Assembly (NCBI RefSeq): GCF_000016505.1
Contig: NC_009706.1
Span: 2,108,001-2,172,000, forward strand
DNA length: 64,000 bases
Direction: 5' to 3'
From: Clostridium kluyveri DSM 555
Lineage (GTDB): Bacteria > Bacillota > Clostridia > Clostridiales > Clostridiaceae
The position numbers were made by a program, and so were the translations under genes. Shown in pieces: positions 8,230-16,372 of this stretch (the stretch's first letter is position 1; every line of letters starts with the position of its first letter). The notes beneath the pieces are model-generated. The model did no database searches, had not been told where the DNA came from, and worked only from the letters and a program-made list of their open reading frames with translations.

Positions 8230-9339
8230 ATGAAAAATAAATTTATAACAGGAATTTTGATCAGCACTTTTTTACTATTGGCACCTAGTGTAAAAGCAGC
8301 AAACTTTACTGACAATCAAACAGTAGACTCTAATAAAACATGGACAATCAAATTTACGGATGAAGTTAGATTTGATAATACAACCAAAGAAGGAATAACT
8401 GTAACGGATACCAAAGGTGCCACAATAAATATAGGTATTCAATTGGGACAAGACAGTAAGACAGTTATAGTGACGGCTCCAGAAAGTGGATATACAAAAG
8501 GTGAGAGTTATATATTGAATGTTGGAAGCAAAGCCCATTCCATTAAAGGTAAAGCATTAAAGAATGAATATAAATTACATTTTAATATTAAAAAAGATAC
8601 TAATAATAATATAGTAACATTTAAGGATGCAAATTTAGAACAAGAAATAAGAACTATAATAAATAAGCCTACTGGAGATATTTATAAAAGTGATGTTGAA
8701 AACATTAAAGAACTGGATATTGAACTAGGTGGAATACAAGACATAAGTGGAATTGAAAGTTTAACCAATTTACAAAAACTTGATTTATACGGTAATAAAA
8801 TCAGTGATATAACTGTATTAAAAGATTTAACTAATTTACAAGAATTGAATTTAGGTTATAATAAAATCAATGATATAACTACACTAAAAAACTTGACCAA
8901 TTTACAAAAATTAGATCTATATGTCAATCAAATAAGTGACATAAGCGCATTAAAAGACTTAACTAATTTAAAAACCCTTGATTTAGAGGACAACCTAATT
9001 AGTAATATAAGTATATTAGAAGGATTATATAATTTAAAAATACTTGATTTAGATTATAATAAAATCAGCAATATAAGTGCACTAAAGGGATTATATAACT
9101 TACAAAATATTAGTGCATACAAAAATCAAATAAGTGACATAAGCGCACTAAAAGGATTGTATAATTTAAAAACGCTTGATTTAACAGATAATCAAATAAG
9201 TGACATAAATGTACTAAAAGGACTATATAATTTAAGAACACTTTACCTGGGAGATAACCAAATTAGTGATACTGATAAACAATTATTACAAAATGCACTT
9301 TCAAATTGTACTATTAAATATATAAGAGATTATAAATAA
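8230..9339 (+). CDS. Secreted leucine-rich-repeat (internalin-like) protein with Ig domain
   Basis: A 369-residue protein with a signal peptide (ISTFLLLAPSVKA), an SbsA-like Ig domain at about residues 30-120, a cap, and eight 22-residue leucine-rich repeats of the pattern LxNLxxLDLxxNxISDIxxLKx. This is the SDS22/internalin repeat type used for protein binding. No wall anchor is visible. The last repeats lean towards LYNL rather than LTNL, which suggests recent internal duplication. It follows the 765-residue secreted gene by about 100 bases with its own ribosome site (GGAGG), so the two may form an operon of surface or exported proteins. An IS256-family element starts about 10 bases after the stop. 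Confidence 0.82.
   Translation: MKNKFITGILISTFLLLAPSVKAANFTDNQTVDSNKTWTIKFTDEVRFDNTTKEGITVTDTKGATINIGIQLGQDSKTVIVTAPESGYTKGESYILNVGSKAHSIKGKALKNEYKLHFNIKKDTNNNIVTFKDANLEQEIRTIINKPTGDIYKSDVENIKELDIELGGIQDISGIESLTNLQKLDLYGNKISDITVLKDLTNLQELNLGYNKINDITTLKNLTNLQKLDLYVNQISDISALKDLTNLKTLDLEDNLISNISILEGLYNLKILDLDYNKISNISALKGLYNLQNISAYKNQISDISALKGLYNLKTLDLTDNQISDINVLKGLYNLRTLYLGDNQISDTDKQLLQNALSNCTIKYIRDYK
8758..9290 (+). repeat. Eight tandem 66-base leucine-rich-repeat units
   Basis: The coding repeats of the internalin-like gene form a direct DNA repeat of period 66. Several units share long identical stretches (for example ataagtgacataagcgcac), so slippage could change the copy number. Confidence 0.75.
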
Positions 9340-9346
9340 AAAAATA

Positions 9347-10753
9347 CTAGGGACCTTGGGACAGGTCCCTAGTGTGTTATGCCCCTTTGTTCAATATTTT
9401 TAGAGCCTTTAAAAAATTTTGTGTAAAGTGAATAAAAAGTACTCTTTCACAGCAATAATTTTAGATGATAAGTTTACAATTATTTACATGAAGGAGTGAT
9501 TTTTTATGTCGAATATTTCTAAAGAAATTTTAAGGAATTATGTCAATGAACAAAAATTTAAAAGCCCTGATGAAGTATTAGCTGCCATGAAAGAAATGTT
9601 TAAGGATGTACTTCAAGAAGCATTGGAAGCAGAAATGGATACACAACTTGGATATAATAAATACAATGTAACTGAAAAACAAACAACTAACAGTAGAAAT
9701 GGATACTCTAAAAAAACTATAAAATCTGAACTAGGTCCTGTTGAACTCAATATACCCCGGGATAGAAGTGGTGAATATAAACCTAAAATTATTCCCAAGT
9801 ATAAAAGAAATGTGACTGGCATTGAAGATAAAGTCATGGCTCTATATGCAGCAGGAATGACTACAAGAGATATATCAGAACAGGTAAAAAATCTTTATGA
9901 CGTAGATCTTTCTCCAGAAATGGTATCCAATATAACAAATAGAATTCTTCCAGTGGTTGCAGAATAGCAAAACAGAGCACTTGAAAAAACTTATTCTTTT
10001 GTATTTATGGATGCAATTCACTATAAAGTGCGGGAAGATAAGCGAATTATAGTTAAGGCTGCCTATGTGGTACTTGGTGTAAATATGGATGGACAAAAAG
10101 AAGTACTTGGTATATGGATAGGTGCAAATGAAAGCAGTAAATTCTGGCTTTCAGTACTCAATGACCTTAAAAATAGGGGAGTTTGCAATGTGCTTGTATT
10201 CTGTGTAGATGGACTGAATGGATTTAAAGAGGCAATAGGAGCTGTATATCCTTTTGCCAAAATCCAGAGATGTATAATCCATCAGCTGAGAAGCAGTATG
10301 AAATACATACCATATAAAGATAAAAAGGCATTTGCAAAAGACTTAAAAGCTGTCTATGGTGCAGTAAATGAGGATGCCGCACTTGAGAATCTCATGGATG
10401 CAAAAGAAAAATGGGAAGGTAAATATCCAAATGCCATAAAAAGCTGGGAAGACAACTGGGATAACCTTGTAACTTTTTTTATGTTTCCTGATTATATCCG
10501 TAAAATCATGTATACTACAAATGCCATAGAGAGCCTTAACAGTCAGTTCAGGAAAGTAACCAAAGCTAAACTTATATTTCCAAATGACGATAGTCTCATG
10601 AAAATGCTGTACCTTGCCACGCAGAGAACAAGCAAGAAATGGACTCGTTCCTATGAAAATTGGGATATGGTTGTAAACCAGCTTAATATATTATTCAGCG
10701 AAATATTGAACAAAGGAGCATAATCCACCAGGGACTCTGTCCCCGGACCCCTG
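9347..10753 (+). mobile_element. IS256-family insertion sequence, copy 1 (non-autonomous)
   Basis: A single transposase gene is bracketed by imperfect inverted repeats of about 45 bases. The left end reads GGGACAGGTCCCTAG and then TTATGCCCCTTTGTTCAAT; the right end, reversed, reads GGGACAGAGTCCCTGG and then TTATGCTCCTTTGTTCAAT. The exact outer ends are uncertain by a few bases, and I could not find an 8-9 base target duplication. The left end also forms a 9-bp hairpin (9347-9372) just after the leucine-rich-repeat gene, where it may act as that gene's terminator. The transposase is broken, so mobility would need help in trans. Confidence 0.8.
9506..10723 (+). pseudogene. IS256-family transposase with one in-frame amber stop
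   Basis: The 405-codon mutator-type transposase frame is complete apart from a TAG at 9965-9967, which splits it into 153 codons plus the rest in the same frame. The second IS copy has TGG at the matching place (AAAWQNR against VAE-stop-QNR), so this is a one-base Trp-to-amber change. The DDE residues remain: MDAIHYK, CVDGLNG and TNAIESLN. The ribosome site AAGGAGTG precedes the ATG. An active amber suppressor would restore the enzyme; otherwise it is dead. Confidence 0.88.
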
Positions 10754-10767
10754 AGGTTTATCGCATA

Positions 10768-10827
10768 TGTTCTGCCAGGAACGGATAAAACGGATAGTTT
10801 TCATCCTATCCGTTCCTGCATAGAACA
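10768..10827. terminator. Long hairpin, probable bidirectional terminator
   Basis: The arms 10768-10787 and 10807-10827 pair over about 20 bases (outer TGTTCT with AGAACA, inner CAGGAACGGATA with TATCCGTTCCTG). The inner part repeats the ACGGATAG/CTATCCGT stem found in the terminator at 14454-14483. It may be the original terminator of the leucine-rich-repeat gene, pushed away by the IS. No strong T run is present, so this is uncertain. Confidence 0.4.
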
Positions 10828-11045
10828 CCAATAGTCGCTCAGGTTGCTCCTCAGCATTGCCCTATATTATTATTGGCATGTATATTATTAACCAAAAGTG
10901 GATATAATATACAATATAATACTGATTAATAATTCGCAGTTATCCATATCAATTTGCATTAACTTACAAATCACAACATCTCAAAATTATTTGTCTAAAG
11001 AAAGAGAATACACATAATTATTTTCACGGCCTATTTTCATGAAAT
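10828..11045. other. Non-coding stretch
   Basis: AT-rich DNA without a credible frame on either strand. I see nothing else in it. Confidence 0.4.
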
Positions 11046-11960
11046 TCAATTTAAAAAGTATTTTTCCAGTTCCTCCACCTTTTCCATATCAAACAGATTC
11101 ACAGCTATAATATCCAAGGCTTCATCTGATAAACTATTTATTTTATGGGTATAACCATCTGGAAGTTTAGTAAATTTCTTAACAAGCATTTTAGTAATCA
11201 ATTCTGACTTACCTTCTTTTCTACCTTCTTTTCTGCCTTCTTTTCTACCTTCTTTTCTACCTTCTTTTCTACCCTCTCTTCTGCCTTCTTCCAACCCTGT
11301 TTCTCTGCCTTCCCTTATGATATTATCTATAGTTTTACCTAAATTAGATACCATAGAATCAACCTCCCCTTGACTGGATTTTTCCAATATCTCTTCTATC
11401 TTTATTTTAGATTCACTGTCTAATCTCGGCTTTATTATACTTTTAAGCCATGCTTTAAGAATGTCAAATTGTTCTGGAGTTATCTTTTTAAGTACATATG
11501 CTGTCAATCTCAGTCTCTTTACCAAATCTTCCTTACTTATTTCCTTGTCAAGCAAAAATACCGTAGATACCATGTTCGCCATATCTTCAAGCTGTTCTTC
11601 ATTATATCTGTAAATATCAAACAACATATACCTGAAGTCTATTACATTTTCACCAAACAGCTTGCTTCCACTCAATACATCCTTGAAATTTTTACAGGCA
11701 GTCCATGTATTTTTACCATTGTAAAGTACCATAGGAATAATAGATGGAAGTTTAAAATCTTTTTTACTCCTGTCATTCTTTGAAGTATTTTTAAGTATTT
11801 CTCTCCATATCTCTACCATATAAAATAGTAATCTCATGGGCATCCTGTAATCCACACGAGATTGAAATTCTAAAAAACAGCTATCAGAATGTGCATTACA
11901 CCTGACAACTATTTTAGACAAATTTAAAATAGTTATACATTTTTTAGAGGTGACTGTCAC
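11046..11960 (-). pseudogene. Rpn/YhgA-type transposase-like nuclease, N-terminally truncated
   Basis: The 304-codon frame matches the family from FLEFQSRVDYRMPMRLLFYM onward and ends with its normal leucine-rich tail. The first third, which carries most of the PD-(D/E)XK active site, is missing. The first 26 codons read through unrelated sequence, and the ATG at 11960 lacks a ribosome site. A tandem RKEG repeat sits near the C-terminus. A second, differently damaged relative lies at 5133-5623, so members of this family have decayed on both sides of the region. Confidence 0.7.
11211..11290 (-). repeat. 12-base tandem repeat encoding RKEG
   Basis: About six units of a 12-base repeat encode RREG and then RKEG five times inside the truncated Rpn gene. 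The charged EG-rich linker is typical of this family and prone to slippage. Confidence 0.8.
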
Positions 11961-12106
11961 CCTACGAACTTGCTACTACACCTCTGGGGTACTTGCGAAG
12001 GTTTGCCTGAGTTTGCTGTGAGGTACTATCTGCTAACTGATTAACTTCATGACATCACTACTATCTAGATTTGAACTCTGAGAATATAATGCTTTGTTCG
12101 CATATA
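11961..12106. other. Non-coding debris
   Basis: Locally more GC-rich sequence (cctctggggtacttgcgaag and flanks) unlike its neighbours. It is probably a fragment of an IS or other element; no frame is supported. Confidence 0.3.
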
Positions 12107-12283
12107 CTATTCTTCCGCCTGACTATTTCTAAGCTGAGTCTTTAATCTATCTATTTTAAAAGTATCAGAATCTATTATATTTTGATTCAATAGTCTATCA
12201 TTCAAATCGCTAATCTTTTTAACTTTTTTGTTATGAGTATTAACTAATTTAATTTTATTAATTACACTTGAAATTCCAATCAT
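12107..12283 (-). CDS. Small charged helical ORF, unrecognised
   Basis: A 58-codon frame (MIGISSVINKIKLVNTHNKK and onward, ending NSQAEE) rich in Lys, Asn, Ile and Leu with helical character. No ribosome site precedes the ATG and I recognise no family. It lies between two decayed genes, so it may be the tail of a lost gene. Confidence 0.25.
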   Translation of the reverse strand: MIGISSVINKIKLVNTHNKKVKKISDLNDRLLNQNIIDSDTFKIDRLKTQLRNSQAEE

Positions 12284-12308
12284 TTATAATTGCATTATCG
12301 TACACTAA

Positions 12309-13010
12309 AAGAAAATATTTAACAATAGACTTCCACTATATTCTTTTCCCTATCACCTATCTTTACCCTTACTTCATCCACTTTTCCTGCTTCACCTTTA
12401 AGTTTTCTCAAGTCAAATATCAAAAGATATCCTCTATGCAGACTGTATTGATCTAAATATTCTCCAAGTTGGACAAGTCCTTTTTTATGGTATTCTTCTC
12501 CTTGCCATCTCTTTAACTCCAATATATACATTTTTTTATTATAGGTTATAACTATATCAAACCTTTTTTCCTCTCCACCCTGCACTTCTTTAAATGTAAA
12601 TCCTGTGCCATTTACTATGGGACTTATAAAGGCTAAAAATAATAATCTGCCATCTGCTTCCAAAAAGGATTCTCTTTTTCTTGAGTATTCGTGTTTCATA
12701 AACTCCTGGAACTTTATAAGTACCTTTTCACATCTAAACTGCCGTCTTCTTTTATAAATTTTGACTTGTAATTATATTTAGATATTTCAGCATATTCATT
12801 ATTTCTTATCACTTTCATCATCATGTGGTTATATATCAGCTGCTCATAAATTTTATTATTTATTTTACCACCATCCATAGTAATATTGTCACTTCCTTAT
12901 TTAATTTTAATATTTCTTTTTTAGTTGTATTACCTTTTCCATGGTTCTCGCCCTTTCTTTCCTACATTTTATCACATTATCCATGATTTAAACACTTAAA
13001 AAATAGTTAT
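12309..13010 (-). repeat. Collapsed second copy of the 0.55-5.7 kb region
   Basis: Three blocks in order match the first region: 12309-12868 matches about 553-1115, 12858-12939 matches 5131-5213, and 12934-13008 matches 5637-5710. The joints fall on direct repeats, ATTTATTTTAC at the first and CTTTTC at the second, which occur at both edges of the missing segments in the intact copy. The simplest reading is that a unit of about 5.2 kb was duplicated and this copy later lost about 4.0 kb and 0.4 kb by short-homology deletion. Confidence 0.8.
12319..12868 (-). pseudogene. C-terminal remnant of the ATPase/PD-(D/E)XK protein
   Basis: This is nearly identical to the 3' third of the gene at 565-2160 and keeps the nuclease motif (FDIVI then YILELK). 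One T is missing in a T run near 12728 compared with copy 1, so the frame is shifted and only 126 codons from an internal ATG remain open. The ATPase half is absent. It is probably not expressed as a functional protein. Confidence 0.8.
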
Positions 13011-13354
13011 CACAATATACAATTTCAACGCGTCAATATTAGATAATGTTTAATATTGGTTATAAATGTGATAAAATGTAATTATTATAGGAAATTTATT
13101 TGATCACTACCATTGCTAACACCCCTATCTTCTATCAAAGTGGGGGATTAAGCACTGCTACGCACCTCGATAAGTTCTTCTAAGGTTTATCTGGAGAAAG
13201 GTCTTCTTTATAATCAAACTTCATCTGAATCTAAGGATCACTTGATAATGTTGTATTTAACTATTATATGTTGATTATTCCAAACTTTACTTTTAATCTA
13301 TATGATGGTAATATATATACTATAATTTAATATTATACGAAAGGAAATGATATT
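13011..13354. other. Non-coding stretch with dispersed repeat and upstream region of the secreted gene
   Basis: Bases 13096-13130 repeat 283-316. The following stretch (caaagtgggggattaagcac and onward) looks like an IS end, but no transposase is left. The promoter of the gene at 13355 must lie in the AT-rich part; a TATAAT at 13321-13326 is present, without a good -35 at standard spacing. Confidence 0.4.
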
Positions 13355-14416
13355 ATGAATAACAAAATTAAATTTCTAATTCCGGTTTTATGTGGCGTAC
13401 TTTTATCTTCTAATCTAGTCATGACAAAAGTACATGCTTCTGAAAATGTTAATGAAATCCCAAAAATATCAACTAATTCTAATACTACAGAGGAAAATAT
13501 TGTTACTGAACCAATTTTACCCAAACTAAATTTAAAAGAAATCTCTAATGAAATTCTAAAAAATTCATCTCAGAATAACAAAAACTATTCCAACACAAAA
13601 TCTAATGGGTTAGCTGCTGAAACAAATTATACACCTTTTATCAACTATCTAGACCAAGTATTACAAAATAAATATAATACACCACAAAATGAAAGCGTTG
13701 CTACAGCCTTTGAAAAAATAAAACAAGCTAATCCATCTATAGATTATTCATCAAGACTCACAGCTATTGCTTCCCAGTATGTTTATAGTACTACCATTAA
13801 CGGTGTCACCCAAGATTTTTATGTAATGGAAATTGTGTATACTACTAGTTTTTATGTAGAAGATCATGGTCTTATTATTTATAATCAAAATCACAAAAGT
13901 CATCCTCTCTACGATAATGGACTTTATAAAAAAGGATTTGATGGCCTTTGCTATGGTAATCCAAATGGTAACTATACTTATCTAAGTGTTAGAGCTGGGA
14001 CTTTATCTGCTTATGTTCCAATTTATACAAGCGATGGTTCTGGGGGTAAAATATGGGGAGAATATAGAGATTTTTATTTATTTGACTTTTTCAATCCATC
14101 AATTAACTTAAAGACAAGTGGTGGATATGACCCTAACGCAGTTCATCCTTACTTTGTTAGCTGGGTAACTGCAGGAAATAGAATTATTTATGGTAGGGCA
14201 TTTTGGTTTAATGATAACAGCGGCAGTAATATTCTTAAAAGAATTGATAGAATAACTGGCGCTGAAGTATCAAATAATAATATATCATTTAGAACAAATA
14301 ATGAATTCGAAAGCGGTACTGCACTAACTTATGATACATATACTTACACCTCTACCGCTCCTGAAAATCCCGGAACATATACAATAGATTTAAATACTTT
14401 ACAAGTTCTTAATTAA
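13355..14416 (+). CDS. Secreted protein of unknown function
   Basis: A 353-residue protein with a signal peptide of about 29 residues (FLIPVLCGVLLSS, then VHAS). The mature part has an Asn/Ser/Thr-rich linker to about residue 90, followed by a beta-rich, Tyr- and Gly-rich domain (SQYVYSTTI, GNYTYLSVRAG, FVSWVTAGNRIIYGRAF). I do not recognise the family. There is no LPXTG motif, S-layer homology domain or obvious catalytic motif. The ribosome site AAAGGAAATG precedes the ATG. It has its own terminator and stands alone among decayed genes and IS copies, so it was probably carried in or has survived loss of its neighbours. Confidence 0.65.
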   Translation: MNNKIKFLIPVLCGVLLSSNLVMTKVHASENVNEIPKISTNSNTTEENIVTEPILPKLNLKEISNEILKNSSQNNKNYSNTKSNGLAAETNYTPFINYLDQVLQNKYNTPQNESVATAFEKIKQANPSIDYSSRLTAIASQYVYSTTINGVTQDFYVMEIVYTTSFYVEDHGLIIYNQNHKSHPLYDNGLYKKGFDGLCYGNPNGNYTYLSVRAGTLSAYVPIYTSDGSGGKIWGEYRDFYLFDFFNPSINLKTSGGYDPNAVHPYFVSWVTAGNRIIYGRAFWFNDNSGSNILKRIDRITGAEVSNNNISFRTNNEFESGTALTYDTYTYTSTAPENPGTYTIDLNTLQVLN

Positions 14417-14453
14417 CATATTAAAAAGTATCCTGAGCAATATAGATACTGTA

Positions 14454-14483
14454 AAAACGGATAGGATTAAAACTATCCGTTTT
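14454..14483 (+). terminator. Rho-independent terminator
   Basis: AAAACGGATAG (14454-14464) pairs perfectly with CTATCCGTTTT (14473-14483) and ends in a short T run, 40 bases after the secreted-protein stop. Confidence 0.75.
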
Positions 14484-14528
14484 ATTCATGCTCTTTTCTA
14501 TAAGTTTTTTTCACTCCATAAAAAAAAT

Positions 14529-15536
14529 CTACCTCAAAAGTTTAGTCCCCTCTATCCATTTCCTTGTTTCCTCAATTCCTTGTTCCAGTGTATACTTAGG
14601 CTGCCACCCAATAAGTTTTTTAGCTTTAGAATAATCACACTTTAATTTCATTATTTCGCTCTGAGGATGAATGTGTTTTACATGATTTATTTTAATTTTA
14701 GAACCACATATAATATCTGCAAGTTCATTTATAGTAACATCCCTACCAGTTCCTGCATTAACTATTTGTCCATTTACTTTTTCAGAATATCCAGATTCAA
14801 CTACAAAATCAGCACAGTCTTTTACATAGAGTAAATCCCTGGTCTGTTCACCGGAACCATATATATTTATATCTCTACCATGAAGTACATTATTTATAAA
14901 TATAGCCACAACCCCACCTTCACCTCCAGTTTTTTGAAAAGACCCATAAGTATTAAAAGGTCTTATAACCACAGCAGGAAGCTTATATGCATTATAATAA
15001 GAAAGCACCATATTTTCCGCGGCAATTTTACTTCCACCATAGGGTGATACTGGTTTTACCGGATGTGTTTCAGAAATTCCTTCATCTTTTGATACATCAT
15101 ATACCATACAGGTACTCATAAATACTATTTTACAAGGATAGGTATCTTCATTAGGATCAAGTACCCAGCTGTTTCCATCCATTCTTCCTCTTTTTCCAAA
15201 CATCTGATATCTGGCCTTTTCAAGTATATTGAAGGTTCCTAAAGTATCATTGAAAAATGTAGTTTCAGGATCATCGATACTATCCTGTACATTTATAGAT
15301 GCCGCAAGATGATATATTATATCAAATTTATTCTTAAATACCTCATCCAACTTGTTTTTATCCTTTATATCCCCACCTATAAATTTAAAATGGGTATTAT
15401 TTTTAAATTCTTCTATATTTTCAAGTGTTCCATTGGAAAGATTATCTAATACAGTAACTGAATCATTTTCATTTAACAATCTTTTTGTAACCCAACGACC
15501 TATAAATCCTGCTCCTCCTGTTACAAGTGTATTCAT
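14529..15536 (-). CDS. NAD-dependent nucleotide-sugar epimerase/dehydratase
   Basis: A 335-residue extended SDR protein. The Rossmann motif GGAGFIG is at residues 7-13, the substrate stretch is STCMVYD, and the catalytic Tyr-X3-Lys is in SPYGGSK near residue 165. It resembles UDP-glucose/UDP-GlcNAc 4-epimerases and related dehydratases; the exact substrate cannot be read off. The ribosome site GGGGAGG precedes the ATG. A sigma-28-type promoter at 15580-15606 puts it in the flagellar regulon, although an IS and a dead gene now separate it from the glycosylation island. Confidence 0.85.
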   Translation of the reverse strand: MNTLVTGGAGFIGRWVTKRLLNENDSVTVLDNLSNGTLENIEEFKNNTHFKFIGGDIKDKNKLDEVFKNKFDIIYHLAASINVQDSIDDPETTFFNDTLGTFNILEKARYQMFGKRGRMDGNSWVLDPNEDTYPCKIVFMSTCMVYDVSKDEGISETHPVKPVSPYGGSKIAAENMVLSYYNAYKLPAVVIRPFNTYGSFQKTGGEGGVVAIFINNVLHGRDINIYGSGEQTRDLLYVKDCADFVVESGYSEKVNGQIVNAGTGRDVTINELADIICGSKIKINHVKHIHPQSEIMKLKCDYSKAKKLIGWQPKYTLEQGIEETRKWIEGTKLLR

Positions 15537-15579
15537 ATAATTAACCTCCCCTTGAAGTTACAAATCATTTATAGTTTTA

Positions 15580-15606
15580 TTATCGTCATTTTTCTGTAAA
15601 AATTTA
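15580..15606 (-). promoter_or_regulatory. Sigma-28 (SigD) promoter for the epimerase gene
   Basis: On the minus strand TAAA, 15 bases, GACGATAA. It lies about 44 bases upstream of the start codon and matches the flagellar consensus at the same spacing as four other sites in the window. Confidence 0.7.
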
Positions 15607-15684
15607 TAATTAAAATTTTTTATGAATATACCAATAATTTAATATGTTTATCTATTCTAAAATTACTCAGAAAAAAGGTAGACA

Positions 15685-16270
15685 ATGTTGAATCTAGATA
15701 TACCTTATAATAGAATTTTTTACAATACAAGTACCACAGATTTTTATTTTGATGGAACATCCTTTTCAAAACTGGATCTCACACTATCTGCATCAAACAT
15801 TAATTTTTTACATGATATCAGTGAAATTTTTGATGAGGTACATATTCAATATGGATATATAAAAGAACTGCTCAATTCCGCCAATCCTGATGATCCTGAA
15901 TTTATTGAAAATTATGCTCTAAGATATGTAAAGATAAGATCGAAAATTTCAAAAGAATAAACCTTCTGGATAAAAGTCTCTAATGATGCATTAAATTGCA
16001 CATCAGATAAGCTATCCCTTAACTTTGAAAATTTTTTTAATCATTTATCCAGGAATGGCCAGAAGAAAACTCAGATTCTAAAATATTTGATAGAAAAACA
16101 TTAAAAAATAATGTATTATCCATGTCAGATGAAGTTATTTCAATAGTCAAACAAGCATTCAAAGACAAAGTATTAAAGGTTATAAAAATCAGGAAAACTG
16201 ATGCAGCCGATTTAAGTTTTCTTAACTTAATAGACGCACTAGTTTTAAAAACAAAAATATTGTACTTATA
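15685..16270 (+). pseudogene. Unrecognised gene broken by frameshifts
   Basis: A 91-codon frame (15685-15960, starting MLNLDIPYNRIFYNTSTTDF) is followed in other frames by further protein-like sequence: RINLLDKSL, then about 16064-16270 with EWPEENSDSKIFDRKTLK and DALVLKTKILYL. Together they suggest an original acidic, helical protein of about 190 residues. I recognise no family. It points towards the IS256 copy that begins about 100 bases downstream. A ribosome site before 15685 is weak (AAAAAGGT). Confidence 0.45.
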
Positions 16271-16372
16271 GACAAATTACCTGAGAGTTTTAAAGATAAA
16301 CGGAAATAAAATAAGCATATACCTTTGCAAATACTTATTCTATTGGCAATTACAGCAAAGATGAAACGAAAG

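Noticed and set aside
9347-10753. Target-site duplications of the IS256-type element
   Set aside because: No identical 8-9 base flanks were found at either element, so insertion may be old or the ends misplaced.
11211-11290. 12-base tandem repeats considered as a CRISPR-like array
   Set aside because: There are no unique spacers; the repeats are in frame and encode RKEG within an Rpn-family protein.
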